Shown: positions 8,725 through 18,553 of the stretch, piece by piece
Layout of the letters: each line of letters starts with the position of its first letter
How positions within the stretch are numbered: the first letter of the stretch is position 1
From: Vibrio cholerae
GTDB lineage: Bacteria > Actinomycetota > Actinomycetes > Actinomycetales > Micrococcaceae
Assembly: GCA_009728235.1 (NCBI GenBank)
Contig: WNZI01000005.1
Coordinates: 62,001 to 126,000, forward strand
Direction of reading: 5' to 3'
Length of the DNA: 64,000 bases
Notes under the pieces: model-generated
What the model was told of the DNA's origin: nothing
What the model saw: the letters and a program-made list of their open reading frames with translations, nothing else
The model's database searches: none
Program-made: the position numbers and the translations under genes

Positions 8725-8805
8725 GCGGCCCCGGCGCCCGGTTGCTGCCGGAAGGCCGCGACGCGGTTCTCGCCGCGAGCCAGGCGCACTCCGAACCCGA
8801 TCAAG

Positions 8806-8843
8806 CAAAGGATCGCCCCTGTACATCCAGGGGCGATCCTTTG
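8806..8843. terminator. Bidirectional terminator between siderophore and amide operons
   Basis: Perfect 16-base stem CAAAGGATCGCCCCTG / CAGGGGCGATCCTTTG with a six-base loop. A and T runs flank it on both sides, so it can stop transcription from the ABC operon and from the convergent acetamidase gene. Confidence 0.92.
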
Positions 8844-8860
8844 TCGCTTTCACGCAGGAC

Positions 8861-9828
8861 TCACGTCGTGAGGACGCTCTTCGGGAGGTGGTGCGTGGTC
8901 ACCGCGCCGACCGGGGCCATGGGGTGGAGAGGATCGGGCGCGGTGCTGCCGGTGGGTCCGCCCAGCCTGGAATGACAGACGGCGCTCAGAAGCGCGTACG
9001 CATCACCGGGGGTGAATCCGTGTGTCCCGACCAGGAAGTCGAAAGCGTCCTCGTAACCGCGTTGGACGGACTCCTGCACCGGGTCGCCCAGACCCACGAA
9101 GATCCACTCCGAGTCGGTCTCCACCCTGGGAGCGCGCAGGGAAAGACCCTTCACGAGGTCGACGCTGACCACGGCCACCCCCTCGGCCTCGATCGCCACG
9201 AAGGAGGATTCACCCTCCGCCATGATCGCGTGGATGTCCCCTATGGACAGGTACGCGCCTTCCGTCATGACCGGCAAGTAGACGGTGGCCCCGGGCCGCA
9301 GTCGGTGAGGTCCATGTTGCCGCCCTGGGCATAGGACGGCATGACCGTCGAGTGTGAGCCCTGCGCAGGCGCTGTCCCGATACAGCCGATCATGGGGAGG
9401 GGAGCGAGGGTGTGACGGGTCGTCACGTGGACGCCGTCCCCGTCAATGGGTACGCGGCGGGTGAACATCTCCGGGCCCATCCTCTCCTGAAGGGCGCCCA
9501 CGCCCGGCAGGCTGACGGACCAGCCGCAGTCCTTCAACCGGATCTCGTGGATGGTGACGGCGAGGGCGTCCCCGGGTTGCGCGCCCTCGACGTACAGCGG
9601 GCCGGTGACCGGGTTGAGCTGGGCGGTCAGCTGGGCCATGTCCTTGTGCTGGTGGAGCTGGGCGTACACCTCGTCATTGGTCTCGAAGCCGATGCGCGCC
9701 CCGGTTCCCGGCGCCACCCGGAGGCCGGGCGGAACGTCGGCACTGAACCCTGGCTGGCCGTGGGACTTGTCGAGGAAATGGTCGATGCCATCCGTCAGGG
9801 GCGATACGGGAGCTGTAGGGCTGGTCAT
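8861..9828 (-). pseudogene. Acetamidase/formamidase family protein, frameshifted
   Basis: Hydrolyses short aliphatic amides to ammonia and a carboxylate. The N-terminal 176 codons (start ATG 9828, DGIDHFLDKSHGQPGFSADV; metal-binding 'GGNMDL' later) are in one frame. The rest (TEGAYLSIGDIHAIMAEGE to the end) is in another. At 9300/9301 a single G is missing: restoring it gives the family sequence LTDLRPGATVYLPVMTEGAY. All else looks intact at about 322 residues, so this may be a base-calling error and not true decay. The start lies two bases after the permease stop, and the pair is divergent from a GntR regulator. Confidence 0.85.
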
Positions 9829-9830
9829 GG

Positions 9831-11275
9831 TCAGAGTCCTCCGCGTTCGCCGGTCGCAACCGGCTGATGGTCGTCGTCGGCAGTGCCGGGTGTCCGCTCG
9901 GAGACGTCCGTGCTGCGCCCGGTCTTCTTGTAGTAGCCGAAGACGCAGGCGCCGATGATGAGCCACACGATGCCACCGATCTTCGCCTCGGTCGCGGCAT
10001 TCAGCAGGACGTAGCCGATGATCAGGAAGCCGATCACCGGGACCACCAGGTGCAGGAGGTAGTTCGTGGACTTCTTGCGCACCATGTAGTGCACCACCAC
10101 GGAGACGTGGAGCATGAGGAATCCGAACAGCGCTCCGAAGTTGACCAGCGCGGAGATGATGTCGATCTGACCGACGAAGAACAGCACCAGGATGGCAGAG
10201 ACGACGGACACGGCGATGATCGCGTACTGCGGGACCTGCCGCGAGTTGATCACGCTCAGGAACTTCGGCAGCTGTCCTTCCCGGCTCATCGAGTAGAGCA
10301 GCCGCGAGGTCGCCGCCTGTGCGGCCATGGCATTCGCTATGCCGAGTGCAAGGACGTTCACCACGAAGAAGGCGGTAGCCCAGCTGCTTCCCGCGGCCGT
10401 TGCCACCAGGTCGAAGAAGGCGTTCCCGGCGGCCTCCTCGGAGAACGGGCCCTGGCCCGCCGCGAGCAGACTGGCCAACCACGTCTGGGTGACGAAGCAG
10501 AACGCGGCGATGAACAGGGCGATGATCATGGCCTTTCCGGCTGCGTTGCGCTTGCCGGTCGATTCCTCGGCCATCGTGGAGATCCCGTCGAAGCCGAGGA
10601 AGCTGAGGACGGCGATGGACAGTGCCGAAGCCAGCAGCGGTCCGCTCACTTTGCTTGCATCCCAGATCGGGGCGGTGGAGAACTCGGCGCCCGGAATGGT
10701 TCCACCGTTCAGCGCCGACGCCGCAACGATGATGAAGATGACCACGAAGGCCAGCTCGACGACCAGGAAGATGCGGTTCATCAGCTTCAGGGAACTGATA
10801 CCCATCAGGTTCACGGCCGTGTTGATGGCGACGAACACCAACGCCCATACCCAGCGCGCAGAGCCGGGAAAGATGCCGATCATCGACTCTGCGGCGAAGA
10901 CGTAGAGGAGCGTCGGGATGAGCAGGTAGTCGAGGAGGATCGCCCAACCGGCGAAGAACCCGACGGTGGGGTGGATTCCGCGACGACGTAGGAGAAGACG
11001 GAGCCTGCGAGTGAAATCGATTTCGCCATCTGCGAGTAGGCCAGAGCCGTGAAGATCATGGCGACGAGCCCGATCAGGTAGACGAGCGGAACCATGCCGT
11101 CAGCTGCGTTGTAGACGGTGCCGAAGATGGCCCAGGGCGCGATCGGCACCATGAAGATCAGTCCGTAGATGAGCAGATCGGTCGTGGAGACGGATCGCTT
11201 CAGCTCTTGCTTGTAGCCATAGGACTCGAGCTGCTGCTGCGCGCTCAGCTCCTGGGGGGCGTGTGAGGTGGCCAC
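9831..11275 (-). pseudogene. APC family amino acid/amide permease, frameshifted
   Basis: Membrane transporter of the amino acid-polyamine-organocation superfamily, with about 12 segments when joined (roughly 481 residues). The first 98 codons (GTG 11275, GAAAGG upstream, 'TTDLLIYGLIFMVPIAPWAI') run to FSYVV, where one base is missing near 10983. Restoring a C on the plus strand gives FSYVGRGIHPTVGFFAGWAI and rejoins the large second frame (LGFDGISTMAEEST, typical of the family). Linkage to acetamidase suggests an amide or related amine substrate; this is inference. A perfect palindrome lies upstream as probable operator. Confidence 0.87.
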
Positions 11276-11404
11276 CGCTGTGCCTTTCGTTCGGTGTGAC
11301 GGCGGGTCCACGAGGGGGCGTGGTGCGCCGGAGGGGGAAGAGCGGGACCGCGTGAGGCTGCTACGGCCCTCCCGTGGTCTGAGAAGCATCCTTGCGCACT
11401 AAAT

Positions 11405-11421
11405 GGTCTTTTGAAAAGACC
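11405..11421 (+). promoter_or_regulatory. GntR operator candidate, perfect palindrome
   Basis: GGTCTTTTGAAAAGACC: eight-base arms around a central G, 130 bases before the permease start and 41 bases before the gntR start. The position between divergent genes and the symmetry fit a FadR-type dimer site that controls both. Confidence 0.65.
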
Positions 11422-11461
11422 TTATGTTTCCGCCGTGTTACATCTGCCCTAGGCTGGTGAA

Positions 11462-12244
11462 ATGGCCGTCTCTGATGGGACACAGACACAGATGCTCCCG
11501 GTCGAAGGCCTTCTCTCCGAACCCTTGCCGGCTGTCTCCCGCAAGGACGAGATAGCGGATCGGCTGATCACCGCCGTCGCCGTGGGGGAGTACCTGCCCG
11601 GTTCACGGCTCCCCTCTGAACGAAATCTGGCCGTCTCCCTGGGTGTCGGGAGAATGACTGTTCGCGAGGCCATCGCCCGGCTGGTCGCTGAGGGGGTCCT
11701 CGAGACCAGGCGAGGCCGGAACGGCGGATCCTTCGTGACCGGGCGGTGGCAGACATCGTCCGAACAAGCGGTCGGGAGGACACTCGGCGCGCGCTGGGAG
11801 TTCATGCGCGAACTGAGGGAGACGCTATGCCTGCTGCACGGGTCGCTCGCGCGCTCCGCCGCGGACAACCGAAGTGATGACGACGTCGTCATCCTTCGGA
11901 CACGACTGGAGACCTTCCGCACAGCAGCGTCGGGAGAAGCATCCCAATCAGCTGATGCCGCGCTTCACGCTGCCATCAGTGCAGCAACGCACAATGCACT
12001 GCTGGGTTCGCTTCTTGCCGAGGTCGAAGCCCGGCTCAACCTGGCTGCACCATCCCATCCCTGGGGGCCGGTGGAAGGCGTCGAAGCCATGGAGGCCAGG
12101 GCTCTGGTGGATCATGAGCGCCTGGTGGCCGCGATCTGCTCCGGTGATGCGGACGCTGCGGATGCCATTGCCCGACGGCACGTACGGATCGATTTCGAGA
12201 TGATCGAGGCGGCTCTTCGAAAGACGCTCGGAACCGGCGGGTGA
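11462..12244 (+). CDS. FadR/GntR-family transcriptional regulator
   Basis: A 260-residue regulator. The GntR winged helix-turn-helix covers about residues 25-95 (GSRLPSERNLAVSLGVGRMT, VREAI, then the wing TRRGRNGGSFV). An all-helical FCD ligand-binding domain follows (about 115-250) with conserved acidic and His positions including AALHAAISAATHN and VDHERLVAAI. It is divergent from the permease-acetamidase pair with a palindrome between, so it most likely represses that operon until its ligand, perhaps an amide or the derived acid, binds. Confidence 0.87.
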   Translation: MAVSDGTQTQMLPVEGLLSEPLPAVSRKDEIADRLITAVAVGEYLPGSRLPSERNLAVSLGVGRMTVREAIARLVAEGVLETRRGRNGGSFVTGRWQTSSEQAVGRTLGARWEFMRELRETLCLLHGSLARSAADNRSDDDVVILRTRLETFRTAASGEASQSADAALHAAISAATHNALLGSLLAEVEARLNLAAPSHPWGPVEGVEAMEARALVDHERLVAAICSGDADAADAIARRHVRIDFEMIEAALRKTLGTGG

Positions 12245-12283
12245 GGGATGCAGGGCAGGGGCCGATGACGACGAGCCGGCTGA

Positions 12284-12303
12284 TCAGGGTCCAAAGACCC
12301 TGA
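12284..12303 (+). promoter_or_regulatory. DosR-box-like palindrome (site a)
   Basis: TCAGGGTCCAAAGACCCTGA, eight-base perfect arms with a four-base centre, 219 bases before the universal stress protein start. Its core GGGTCTTTGGACCC on the minus strand resembles the DosR core GGGAC...GTCCC and four other sites in the next 7 kb. Confidence 0.5.
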
Positions 12304-12522
12304 CGCGGACGGCACGTTTGGGCCACCGTTGGGACAGCAGGCTTCCCCCGCGAACCAGCGCAGACGGGCGGCCGGCCAGGCCGACGGAAGGACAGCACGG
12401 ATGACCACCCGACATCGCAGGACCGCGCCCCCCGCAGGACGGACTCGATGCTCCCTCGCGGGCCGCGGTCTCACCCGAGAGCCGAGAGCTGCAGCAGCCG
12501 GGATCGGGGACCAGGGGTGCCC

Positions 12523-13431
12523 ATGCTGACGGCCGCTCGGCCGGAGGGTTTGGTAGCCCTGCCGCTTGGCGACCAGCGGGCCATACTCGTCGCCGTCCGA
12601 AGCCCCCTGTCCCTCAACCCGTCCGTGGAGTGGGCTGCCGGCAGCGCGCTCGCAACCCGGTCCCCGCTGACACTGGTCCACGCCGTTCCCAGCTCCGACC
12701 TCCTGCCTCCCGACACCGACTACGCCGCCGTGGTGGCCACCGGTCGCGCGCTCCTGCAGTCCGAGGCGGCCCGGCTGTCCACCCGGTTCCCCACGCTGAG
12801 GGTGGGTGCCTACCTGCACTGCGGGGAGATCGTCCACGCACTGCTGGGACTATCGGGTGACGCGATGCTCCTCGTGGTCGGGGCGGACCGGGTGAACGCG
12901 ACCACCGGTGCCTTCGAGGGCTCCGTCGCCATGGAGGTCGCCCTGAACTCGAGCGCTCCCGTCCTCATCGTCCCGACCGGCCATCGCGCGAGCGGCACGC
13001 CGGAGGCTGGACACCACGGGCATGTCGTCGTCGGCACCGACGGGTCCGTCGAAGCGAACTCCGCCGTGGCAAGGGCAGCCGCCGAGGCAGATCGGATGGG
13101 TGCGTCGCTGCGCGTCGTGGCGGCGATGCGGCCCGAGGCACCCCTGTCCGAGAAGCTGACCATCGACACCTCAGCACTGCTCCTGGAGCTCCACACCACC
13201 TACCCGTCACTGACGGTGAGCTGGATCGTGGACCTGCTCCGCACACCTGCGCGCGCCCTCGCGCGGCACGGTCGGGACGCGGACCTGCTCGTGATCGGTC
13301 GACACGGTCGCGGCGCCCGGGCCGGGATGGGGCTCGGCTCGGTGACCCACACGTTGCTCCTGCGACCGCCCTGCCCCACGCTCGTCGTCACCCTGCCACA
13401 TCCCGAGCCGTCGTCGGCCCCGGCGCCGTAG
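12523..13431 (+). CDS. Tandem-domain universal stress protein
   Basis: A cytosolic protein of 302 residues with two UspA domains (about 20-155 and 165-295). The second domain keeps the ATP-binding signature GRHGRGARAGMGLGSVTHTL (G-2x-G-9x-GS). The first domain has a weaker form, VGADRVNATTGAFEGSV. Two-domain proteins of this kind are abundant in actinobacterial hypoxia/dormancy regulons. ATG 12523 is preferred over an upstream in-frame start at 12448 because the first beta strand begins soon after it and AGGGG stands upstream. A DosR-box-like palindrome is in the leader. Confidence 0.88.
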   Translation: MLTAARPEGLVALPLGDQRAILVAVRSPLSLNPSVEWAAGSALATRSPLTLVHAVPSSDLLPPDTDYAAVVATGRALLQSEAARLSTRFPTLRVGAYLHCGEIVHALLGLSGDAMLLVVGADRVNATTGAFEGSVAMEVALNSSAPVLIVPTGHRASGTPEAGHHGHVVVGTDGSVEANSAVARAAAEADRMGASLRVVAAMRPEAPLSEKLTIDTSALLLELHTTYPSLTVSWIVDLLRTPARALARHGRDADLLVIGRHGRGARAGMGLGSVTHTLLLRPPCPTLVVTLPHPEPSSAPAP

Positions 13432-13481
13432 CGGCAGCCGTGCCGGTCGCTGAACCCCGGGAGCCGGCTACGACGCCACGG

Positions 13482-13943
13482 TCATTCCGGAAGGACCGGG
13501 CCGGGGAGACCCGTCGGATCAGCCCGCGCGAAGGCCCGTCCGCTGATGGTCTCCGGGACCAGTCGCATGAAACGGTCCTTGCGCCCGCTCTCCCAGGGAT
13601 GGAGGGGCAGCTGCACGGTGGACAGGAGGTCCGACGTCACGGCGATCGTTGCCGCCTCGCCCTTGACGACGACGCTCCAGACCATCGCCTCAGCGCCGTC
13701 CTCTTCGATGGCCGGGTACACGCCGTCCGCTTCCAGCGCGACGTGCGCCTTCTCGGCTCCTTGGGACTTCGTGCCCTCGGACGTCCGGAAGACGACCGTG
13801 CCGTGGTCGACCACGATGTTGATGGGGAAGATCTCCGGCCGGCCGTCGCTGCAGAGCGCCAGCCGCCCGACGGTTGTCGTGCGCAGGAGTGCCCAGCATT
13901 CGTGTGCTGCGAGGATCCTCGTGGGTTCGGGTTCGGCGGTCAT
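13482..13943 (-). CDS. Pyridoxamine 5'-phosphate oxidase family protein
   Basis: A 153-residue split-barrel flavin-binding protein of the PPOX type. It opens with LAAHECWALLRTTTVGRLAL and has DGRPEIFPINIVVDHGTVVF, the usual N-terminal strand pair that cradles FMN or F420, followed by GTKSQGAEKAHVALEADGV. Members of this short group are often of unknown substrate and are common in hypoxia regulons with universal stress proteins. The start ATG 13943 is 36 bases from a DosR-box-like site shared with the divergent DoxX gene. Confidence 0.85.
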   Translation of the reverse strand: MTAEPEPTRILAAHECWALLRTTTVGRLALCSDGRPEIFPINIVVDHGTVVFRTSEGTKSQGAEKAHVALEADGVYPAIEEDGAEAMVWSVVVKGEAATIAVTSDLLSTVQLPLHPWESGRKDRFMRLVPETISGRAFARADPTGLPGPVLPE

Positions 13944-13978
13944 GCCCCGACACTAGGAACCCGCTGCTCGTGTGGCTA

Positions 13979-13992
13979 GGGCATTTCGGCCC
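13979..13992 (+). promoter_or_regulatory. DosR-box-like site (site b)
   Basis: GGGCATTTCGGCCC, preceded by CTA, between the divergent PPOX and DoxX genes. Twelve of 14 bases are the same as in the site before the phosphoketolase gene or differ by a single change. Confidence 0.5.
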
Positions 13993-14121
13993 ATTGTTCG
14001 CTCGGACCCTCCGAGCCCGATGGAACCAGCTGTTCGGGACCTTCGCCTCTGCTGACTTCGTCCGTGGCAGGCGACCCTGATCGAGGAACCCACCGCATCA
14101 CCATTCCTCGAAGGAGTCCCC

Positions 14122-14736
14122 GTGACGACCAGAACCAACCTCCCCGGCACCAAGCACACACCGGCCCATGCTGCGCCGGCCGGATCGACCCCGCCTGCAG
14201 GAGGTGTCAGCCCCCGAGGCCAGGCGCAGGCATCAAGCACCACCGGACGGCGCATCCTGGCGGTCCTGCGGCTCGCGACCGGATTCATCTTCCTCTGGGC
14301 CTTCCTCGACAAGACCTTCGGCCTGGGCTTCTCCACTCCGGCCGAGCGCGCCTGGGTTGCCGGCGGAACGCCGAGCCAGGGCTTCCTCCTGAGCGACGGC
14401 GTCACCGGTCCGCTGAAGGGGCTGTTCACGGCAGTCGCCAGTCCTGCCTCGGACGTCCTGTTCCAGCTGAGCATGCTCGGCATCGGGGTCGCGCTGATGC
14501 TGGGAATAGGACTGCGCGTCAGCGCCGTCGTCGGCACCTTCGTCATGGTGATGATGTACCTCGCCGAGTGGCCCTTCGCCGCGAACGCGGCATCGACGAA
14601 CCCGATCGTCGACTACCACATCATCTACGCTCTCGCCCTGATCCTCATCGCGGCCCTGTCCGCCGGCGATACCTGGGGTGCCGGCAAGCAGTGGAAGAAC
14701 CTGCCCATCGTGCGTCGGATGCCCTGGCTCAGCTAG
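14122..14736 (+). CDS. DoxX family membrane protein
   Basis: A 204-residue membrane protein with a long polar N-terminus (about 45 residues, Pro/Ala/Thr-rich) and four hydrophobic segments. The first holds RLATGFIFLWAFLDKTFGLG, typical of DoxX/DoxD (thiosulfate:quinone oxidoreductase small subunit-like) proteins. NPIVDYHIIYALALILIA near the end is also characteristic. GTG 14122 follows GAAGGAG. A role in redox or respiratory membrane chemistry is possible but unproven. It shares an upstream DosR-box-like site with the PPOX gene. Confidence 0.83.
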   Translation: MTTRTNLPGTKHTPAHAAPAGSTPPAGGVSPRGQAQASSTTGRRILAVLRLATGFIFLWAFLDKTFGLGFSTPAERAWVAGGTPSQGFLLSDGVTGPLKGLFTAVASPASDVLFQLSMLGIGVALMLGIGLRVSAVVGTFVMVMMYLAEWPFAANAASTNPIVDYHIIYALALILIAALSAGDTWGAGKQWKNLPIVRRMPWLS

Positions 14737-14739
14737 CCC

Positions 14740-14766
14740 ACCGGGGCGGCGTGCTGCCGCCCCGGT
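14740..14766. terminator. Hairpin between doxX-like gene and P-type ATPase
   Basis: Stem ACCGGGGCGGC/GCCGCCCCGGT (11 bases) with a five-base loop, just after the DoxX stop and before the end of the convergent ATPase gene. The T content downstream is low, so efficiency is uncertain. Confidence 0.7.
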
Positions 14767-14804
14767 CTGTTCTCGGCGCAGGTACCGCCCGGGCCGAGGA
14801 CCCC

Positions 14805-17227
14805 TCAGCGTTCGTGAGCCCGCTTGTGGACGCGCGCGAGGACCTCGATGGCCATGATCCCTCCGATCACGACGATGAGGGACACGGTCAGCAGGTCCTG
14901 CGGAGGCCAGGACAGGTCGAGGAAGTCACGGATCACCGGGACGACGAGCAGGGCAGCCAGTCCCGCGTACATCGCCGCGAGGATCCCCACCCGCCGGACG
15001 TCCAGGGGCCGGGAGATCACGACCAGGATCCAGAGCCCCACGAGCGTGAGCGTGATGACCGAGCAGGTGCGCGCCGCGTCGTCGGGGAAACCGCCGCGGA
15101 TCGTGGAGAACGCGTTCACGCCGATGACTGCGGCTGCCACGACCAGTCCCGCGGGTATCGCGAACGTCAACGAGCGCTTGAGGAAGCCCGGTACGTAGCG
15201 GCGGGTGTTCGGCATGAGGGCCAGGAAGAAGGCGGGGATGCCGATCGTCAGGCCGTCGGTGACCGAGAGCTGGCGCGGCAGGAACGGGAATGCCCAGAGG
15301 AGCGCACCGAAGACCACGGAGATGAGGACGGCGTAGGTCGTCTTGGTCAGGAACAGCATCGACACGCGCTCGATATTGGCGATCACGCGTCGACCCTCCG
15401 CGACGACGCCGGGCAACCGGGCGAACTGCCCATCGAGCAGGACGAGACGGGACACGGCCTTCGTCGCCGCAGCCGCCGAGCCCATGGCGATGCCGATGTC
15501 GGCCGCCTTCAGGGCCAGGGCGTCGTTCACGCCGTCCCCCGTCATCGCCACGGTGTGGCCGCGACTCTGCAGGGCGTGGATCATCTCCTTCTTCTGCGAG
15601 GGGGTAACCCGCCCGAAGACGGTGTGGCTCTCCATCGCGTCCGCCAGGAGCACCGGATCCTTCGGCAGGTCGCGCGCATCGATGCCCGCGTCGACGTCGA
15701 GGCCTACTTCCCGTGCCACGGCGGCCACCGTGCGTGGGTCGTCGCCGGAGATGATGCGGAGGCTGACGCCCTGCTCGAGGAAGTAGGTGAGGGTCCGGGC
15801 CGCATCGGGACGCGTCTTCTCGCGGAAGGTCAGCAGGACCACGGGGATCGGGTGATCCGGTAGCGGCACGTCCCGGGCGCCTTCGTCCGTCCAAGCGCCG
15901 GGGGCGTAGGCGAGGACAAGGGTCCGCGATCCCGACGACGCGAGGGCCGCGGCCTCGACGAGGGTCGGGGCGGCCTCATCCCGGACGGAAGCCAGAACGA
16001 GCTCCGGTGCTCCGAGCACCCAGGTCTCCTTCCCGGTCCCGTCCCTGTCGAAGCTGACGGAACTCCACTTCGTCGTCGAGGAGAACGGCACGGTGGCGAT
16101 GGGGGAGAGGGAGCCGTCGAAAGGATAGGCCTCCTTCAGGCACCGGGCGGTCGCATTCGCGCCGGGGTCCGCGCCGAACCAGCCCAGTGCTTCCTCCCAC
16201 CCCGCCACCTGCCGGGTTCCGGTCTCGTGGGCGGCGTCGAAGACGATGCGCCCCTCGGTGAGCGTGCCGGTCTTGTCGAGGCAGAGGACGTCGACCCTGG
16301 CGAGGCCCTCGACGGAGGCCAGTTCCTGGATGAGGACCTTCTCGCGGGCCAGGCGGACTCCTCCCACGGCGAAGGCGACACTGGTGAGCAGAACGAGCCC
16401 CAGCGGGATCATGGCGACGATGCTGGCCACCGCGCCGATCGCCCCGGTCCTCCACTCGCCGGAGGCGATGGCCTGCGACCAGCCCCCGTGTGCCTGCATC
16501 TGCCCGTTGATCACCAGCAGCATCACGGGCAGCAGCATCCAGGTGATCCAACGCAGGACGGTATCGAGGCTGCTGCGGATCTCCGAGTGGACGAGCGAGA
16601 AGCGCTTCGCCTCTGCCGTCAGCTGACTGACGAACGTGTCGTCCCCGACCCGGATCACCCGTGCGTGCCCTCGCCCGGCGACCACACCGGATCCGGACAG
16701 CGTCTCAGCGCCTGCTTCCTTGTCGATCGGGTCCGATTCGCCGGTGAGCAGCGACTCGTCGAGTTGGAGACCCTCGCCGTCGATCACGACGCGTCCGCAC
16801 TGAGCTGGTCTCCGGCACGGAGCACGAGGACGTCGTCACGGACGACGTCGGCCCGCGGGACGTCGCGCACGGTGCCCCCGCGCAGCACCCGGGCAGTGGG
16901 ACGATCGAGGACAGCGAGCCTGTCCAGCGACCGCTTGGCCTGGTACTCCTGCACCACGCCGATGACGGCGTTCCCGACGGCGGCGAAACCGAACAGCGCG
17001 TCCTGCCACTCGCCGATGACGAGCAGCAGCGCGAAGCTGCCGGCCACGATCCCGTTGAAGAGCGTCAGCACATTGGCCCGGAAGATCTGCCACAGGCTCC
17101 GGCTGGACCGATCGGACACCTCGTTCCCCAGCCCTGCGAGGAGCCGCTCCTCGGCGGCGTCGCCCGACAGCCCCGCTCCGGCCGGTGCGTCGGTCCCGGG
17201 ACGGGCCACCACGTCCCCCACGGTCAC
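14805..17227 (-). pseudogene. Cation-translocating P-type ATPase (CtpE-like), frameshifted
   Basis: Membrane pump with all catalytic motifs: LLTGES in the actuator domain, DKTGTLTEG with the phosphorylated Asp, and MTGDGVNDALALKAADIGIA. Segments such as FRANVLTLFNGIV and 'GNAVIGVVQEYQAKRSLDRLA' match the mycobacterial CtpE (Ca2+) type. The M4 segment reads IPLGLVLLTSVAF where PEGL is usual. The first 147 codons (GTG 17227) and the remaining 660 are in different frames: one base is missing at 16790/16791, and adding it gives SADAVVIDGEGLQLDESLL. Joined length is about 807 residues. A DosR-like site lies 150 bases upstream. Confidence 0.88.
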
Positions 17228-17376
17228 GTCGCGTTCCCGTCAGCGGGATTCCTGCGTGCTGCCGGCGGGTAAGCCGTCGGGCGCGTCCGTGGGACGGGAG
17301 AACCGCCCGGCAGGGCGGCTGCGATTGTCTGGTGAGCCATCCTGTCACCGTACGAGGCGTCGGGGTGATGGCGGAG

Positions 17377-17390
17377 GTGCCGAAAGTCCC
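17377..17390 (-). promoter_or_regulatory. DosR-box-like site (site c)
   Basis: On the minus strand GGGACTTTCGGCAC, in the divergent promoter region of the P-type ATPase and the alcohol dehydrogenase. The first half is an exact match to the DosR half-site GGGACTTT. Confidence 0.5.
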
Positions 17391-17426
17391 TGTTCCGCGA
17401 TCCTCGCCACTCTGGCCCTGCCGATC

Positions 17427-17440
17427 GGGACGTTGTGCCC
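17427..17440 (+). promoter_or_regulatory. DosR-box-like site (site d)
   Basis: GGGACGTTGTGCCC, followed by TAG, 79 bases before the alcohol dehydrogenase start. The paired arms GGGAC/G-CCC match the same core as sites a, b, c and e. Confidence 0.5.
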
Positions 17441-17518
17441 TAGCCCGTTCCGCGGGCACCGGGTTGGATGGGCGCAGGGGCGGGACGCACGCCGCCCACC
17501 AGCGAACGAAGGGTCACC

Positions 17519-18553
17519 ATGAAAGCGCTGCAGTACCGGACGATCGGCTCCGCACCCGAGGTCGTCGACATCCCGACACCGTCTCCCGGTCCGGGGGAGG
17601 TCCTGCTGAAGGTGACCGCTGCGGGGGTCTGCCACTCGGACGCCTTCATCATGGGCCTGCCCGAGGATCAGTACGTCTACGGGTTGCCCTTGACGCTCGG
17701 GCATGAAGGAGCCGGCACCGTGGAGGCGCTCGGCGCCGGGGTGACCGGTCTGGAGCTCGGGGATTCGGTCCTGGTCTACGGTCCCTGGGGCTGTGGACGG
17801 TGCTACCCGTGTTCGAAGGGCGAGGAGAACTACTGCGAGCATGCGGCAGCGCAGGGCATCCAGCCTCCCGGCCTGGGCGCTCCGGGCGCGATGGCCGAAT
17901 ACCTCCTCGTCGATGATGCACGGCACCTCGTGCCGCTCGGCGACCTCGACCCGGTGGCCAGTGTTCCCCTCACCGATGCCGGGCTGACTCCCTACCACGC
18001 GATCAAGAAGTCGCTGCCGAAACTGGTCCCCGGGTCGACCGCCGTCGTCATCGGTGTCGGTGGCCTCGGCCACGTTGCCGTGCAGATCCTGCGGGCGATC
18101 TCCCCCAGTACCGTCATCGCGGTGGATACCGCAGCGGACAAGCTGGCCCACGCCCAGGACGTCGGCGCACATTCCACGGTCACGTCCGGTCCGGATGCCG
18201 AGGAACAGATCCGGGCACTCACCGGCGGACGGGGAGCCGACGCCGTCTTCGATTTCGTCGGCATCGCTTCCACCACCGAGCTCGCGGCCCGGACCGTCGC
18301 GGTGGGTGGGGACGTCGTCATCGTCGGCGTTGGCCCGGGAACCGTGAACGTGGGCTTCTTCTCGACCCCGTGGGAATCATCCGCCCGGGCACCCTACTGG
18401 GGTTCGCGCTCGGAACTGATCGAGGTCGTCGAACTCGCCCGCTCGGGCAGGATCAGGGTGGACGTCGAATCCTTCCCCCTCGATCGCGGACCGGAGGCCT
18501 ATGAGAGGCTGCACGACGGCACCCTCCGGGGTCGCGCGGTGATCATCCCCTAG
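17519..18553 (+). CDS. Zinc-dependent NAD(P)+ alcohol dehydrogenase
   Basis: Medium-chain dehydrogenase of 344 residues, interconverting alcohols and aldehydes. Catalytic zinc ligands are in GVCHSD and GHEGAG. The structural zinc site is the four-Cys lobe GCGRCYPCSKGEENYC. The Rossmann loop is GVGGLGHVAVQ with VDTAADK after the second strand, where Asp favours NAD+. ATG 17519 has CGAAGGG upstream; an earlier in-frame start at 17468 adds residues without similarity. The stop overlaps that of the convergent DUF1003 gene. Two DosR-like sites upstream suggest induction under low oxygen, where aldehyde reduction would recycle NADH. Confidence 0.9.
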   Translation: MKALQYRTIGSAPEVVDIPTPSPGPGEVLLKVTAAGVCHSDAFIMGLPEDQYVYGLPLTLGHEGAGTVEALGAGVTGLELGDSVLVYGPWGCGRCYPCSKGEENYCEHAAAQGIQPPGLGAPGAMAEYLLVDDARHLVPLGDLDPVASVPLTDAGLTPYHAIKKSLPKLVPGSTAVVIGVGGLGHVAVQILRAISPSTVIAVDTAADKLAHAQDVGAHSTVTSGPDAEEQIRALTGGRGADAVFDFVGIASTTELAARTVAVGGDVVIVGVGPGTVNVGFFSTPWESSARAPYWGSRSELIEVVELARSGRIRVDVESFPLDRGPEAYERLHDGTLRGRAVIIP

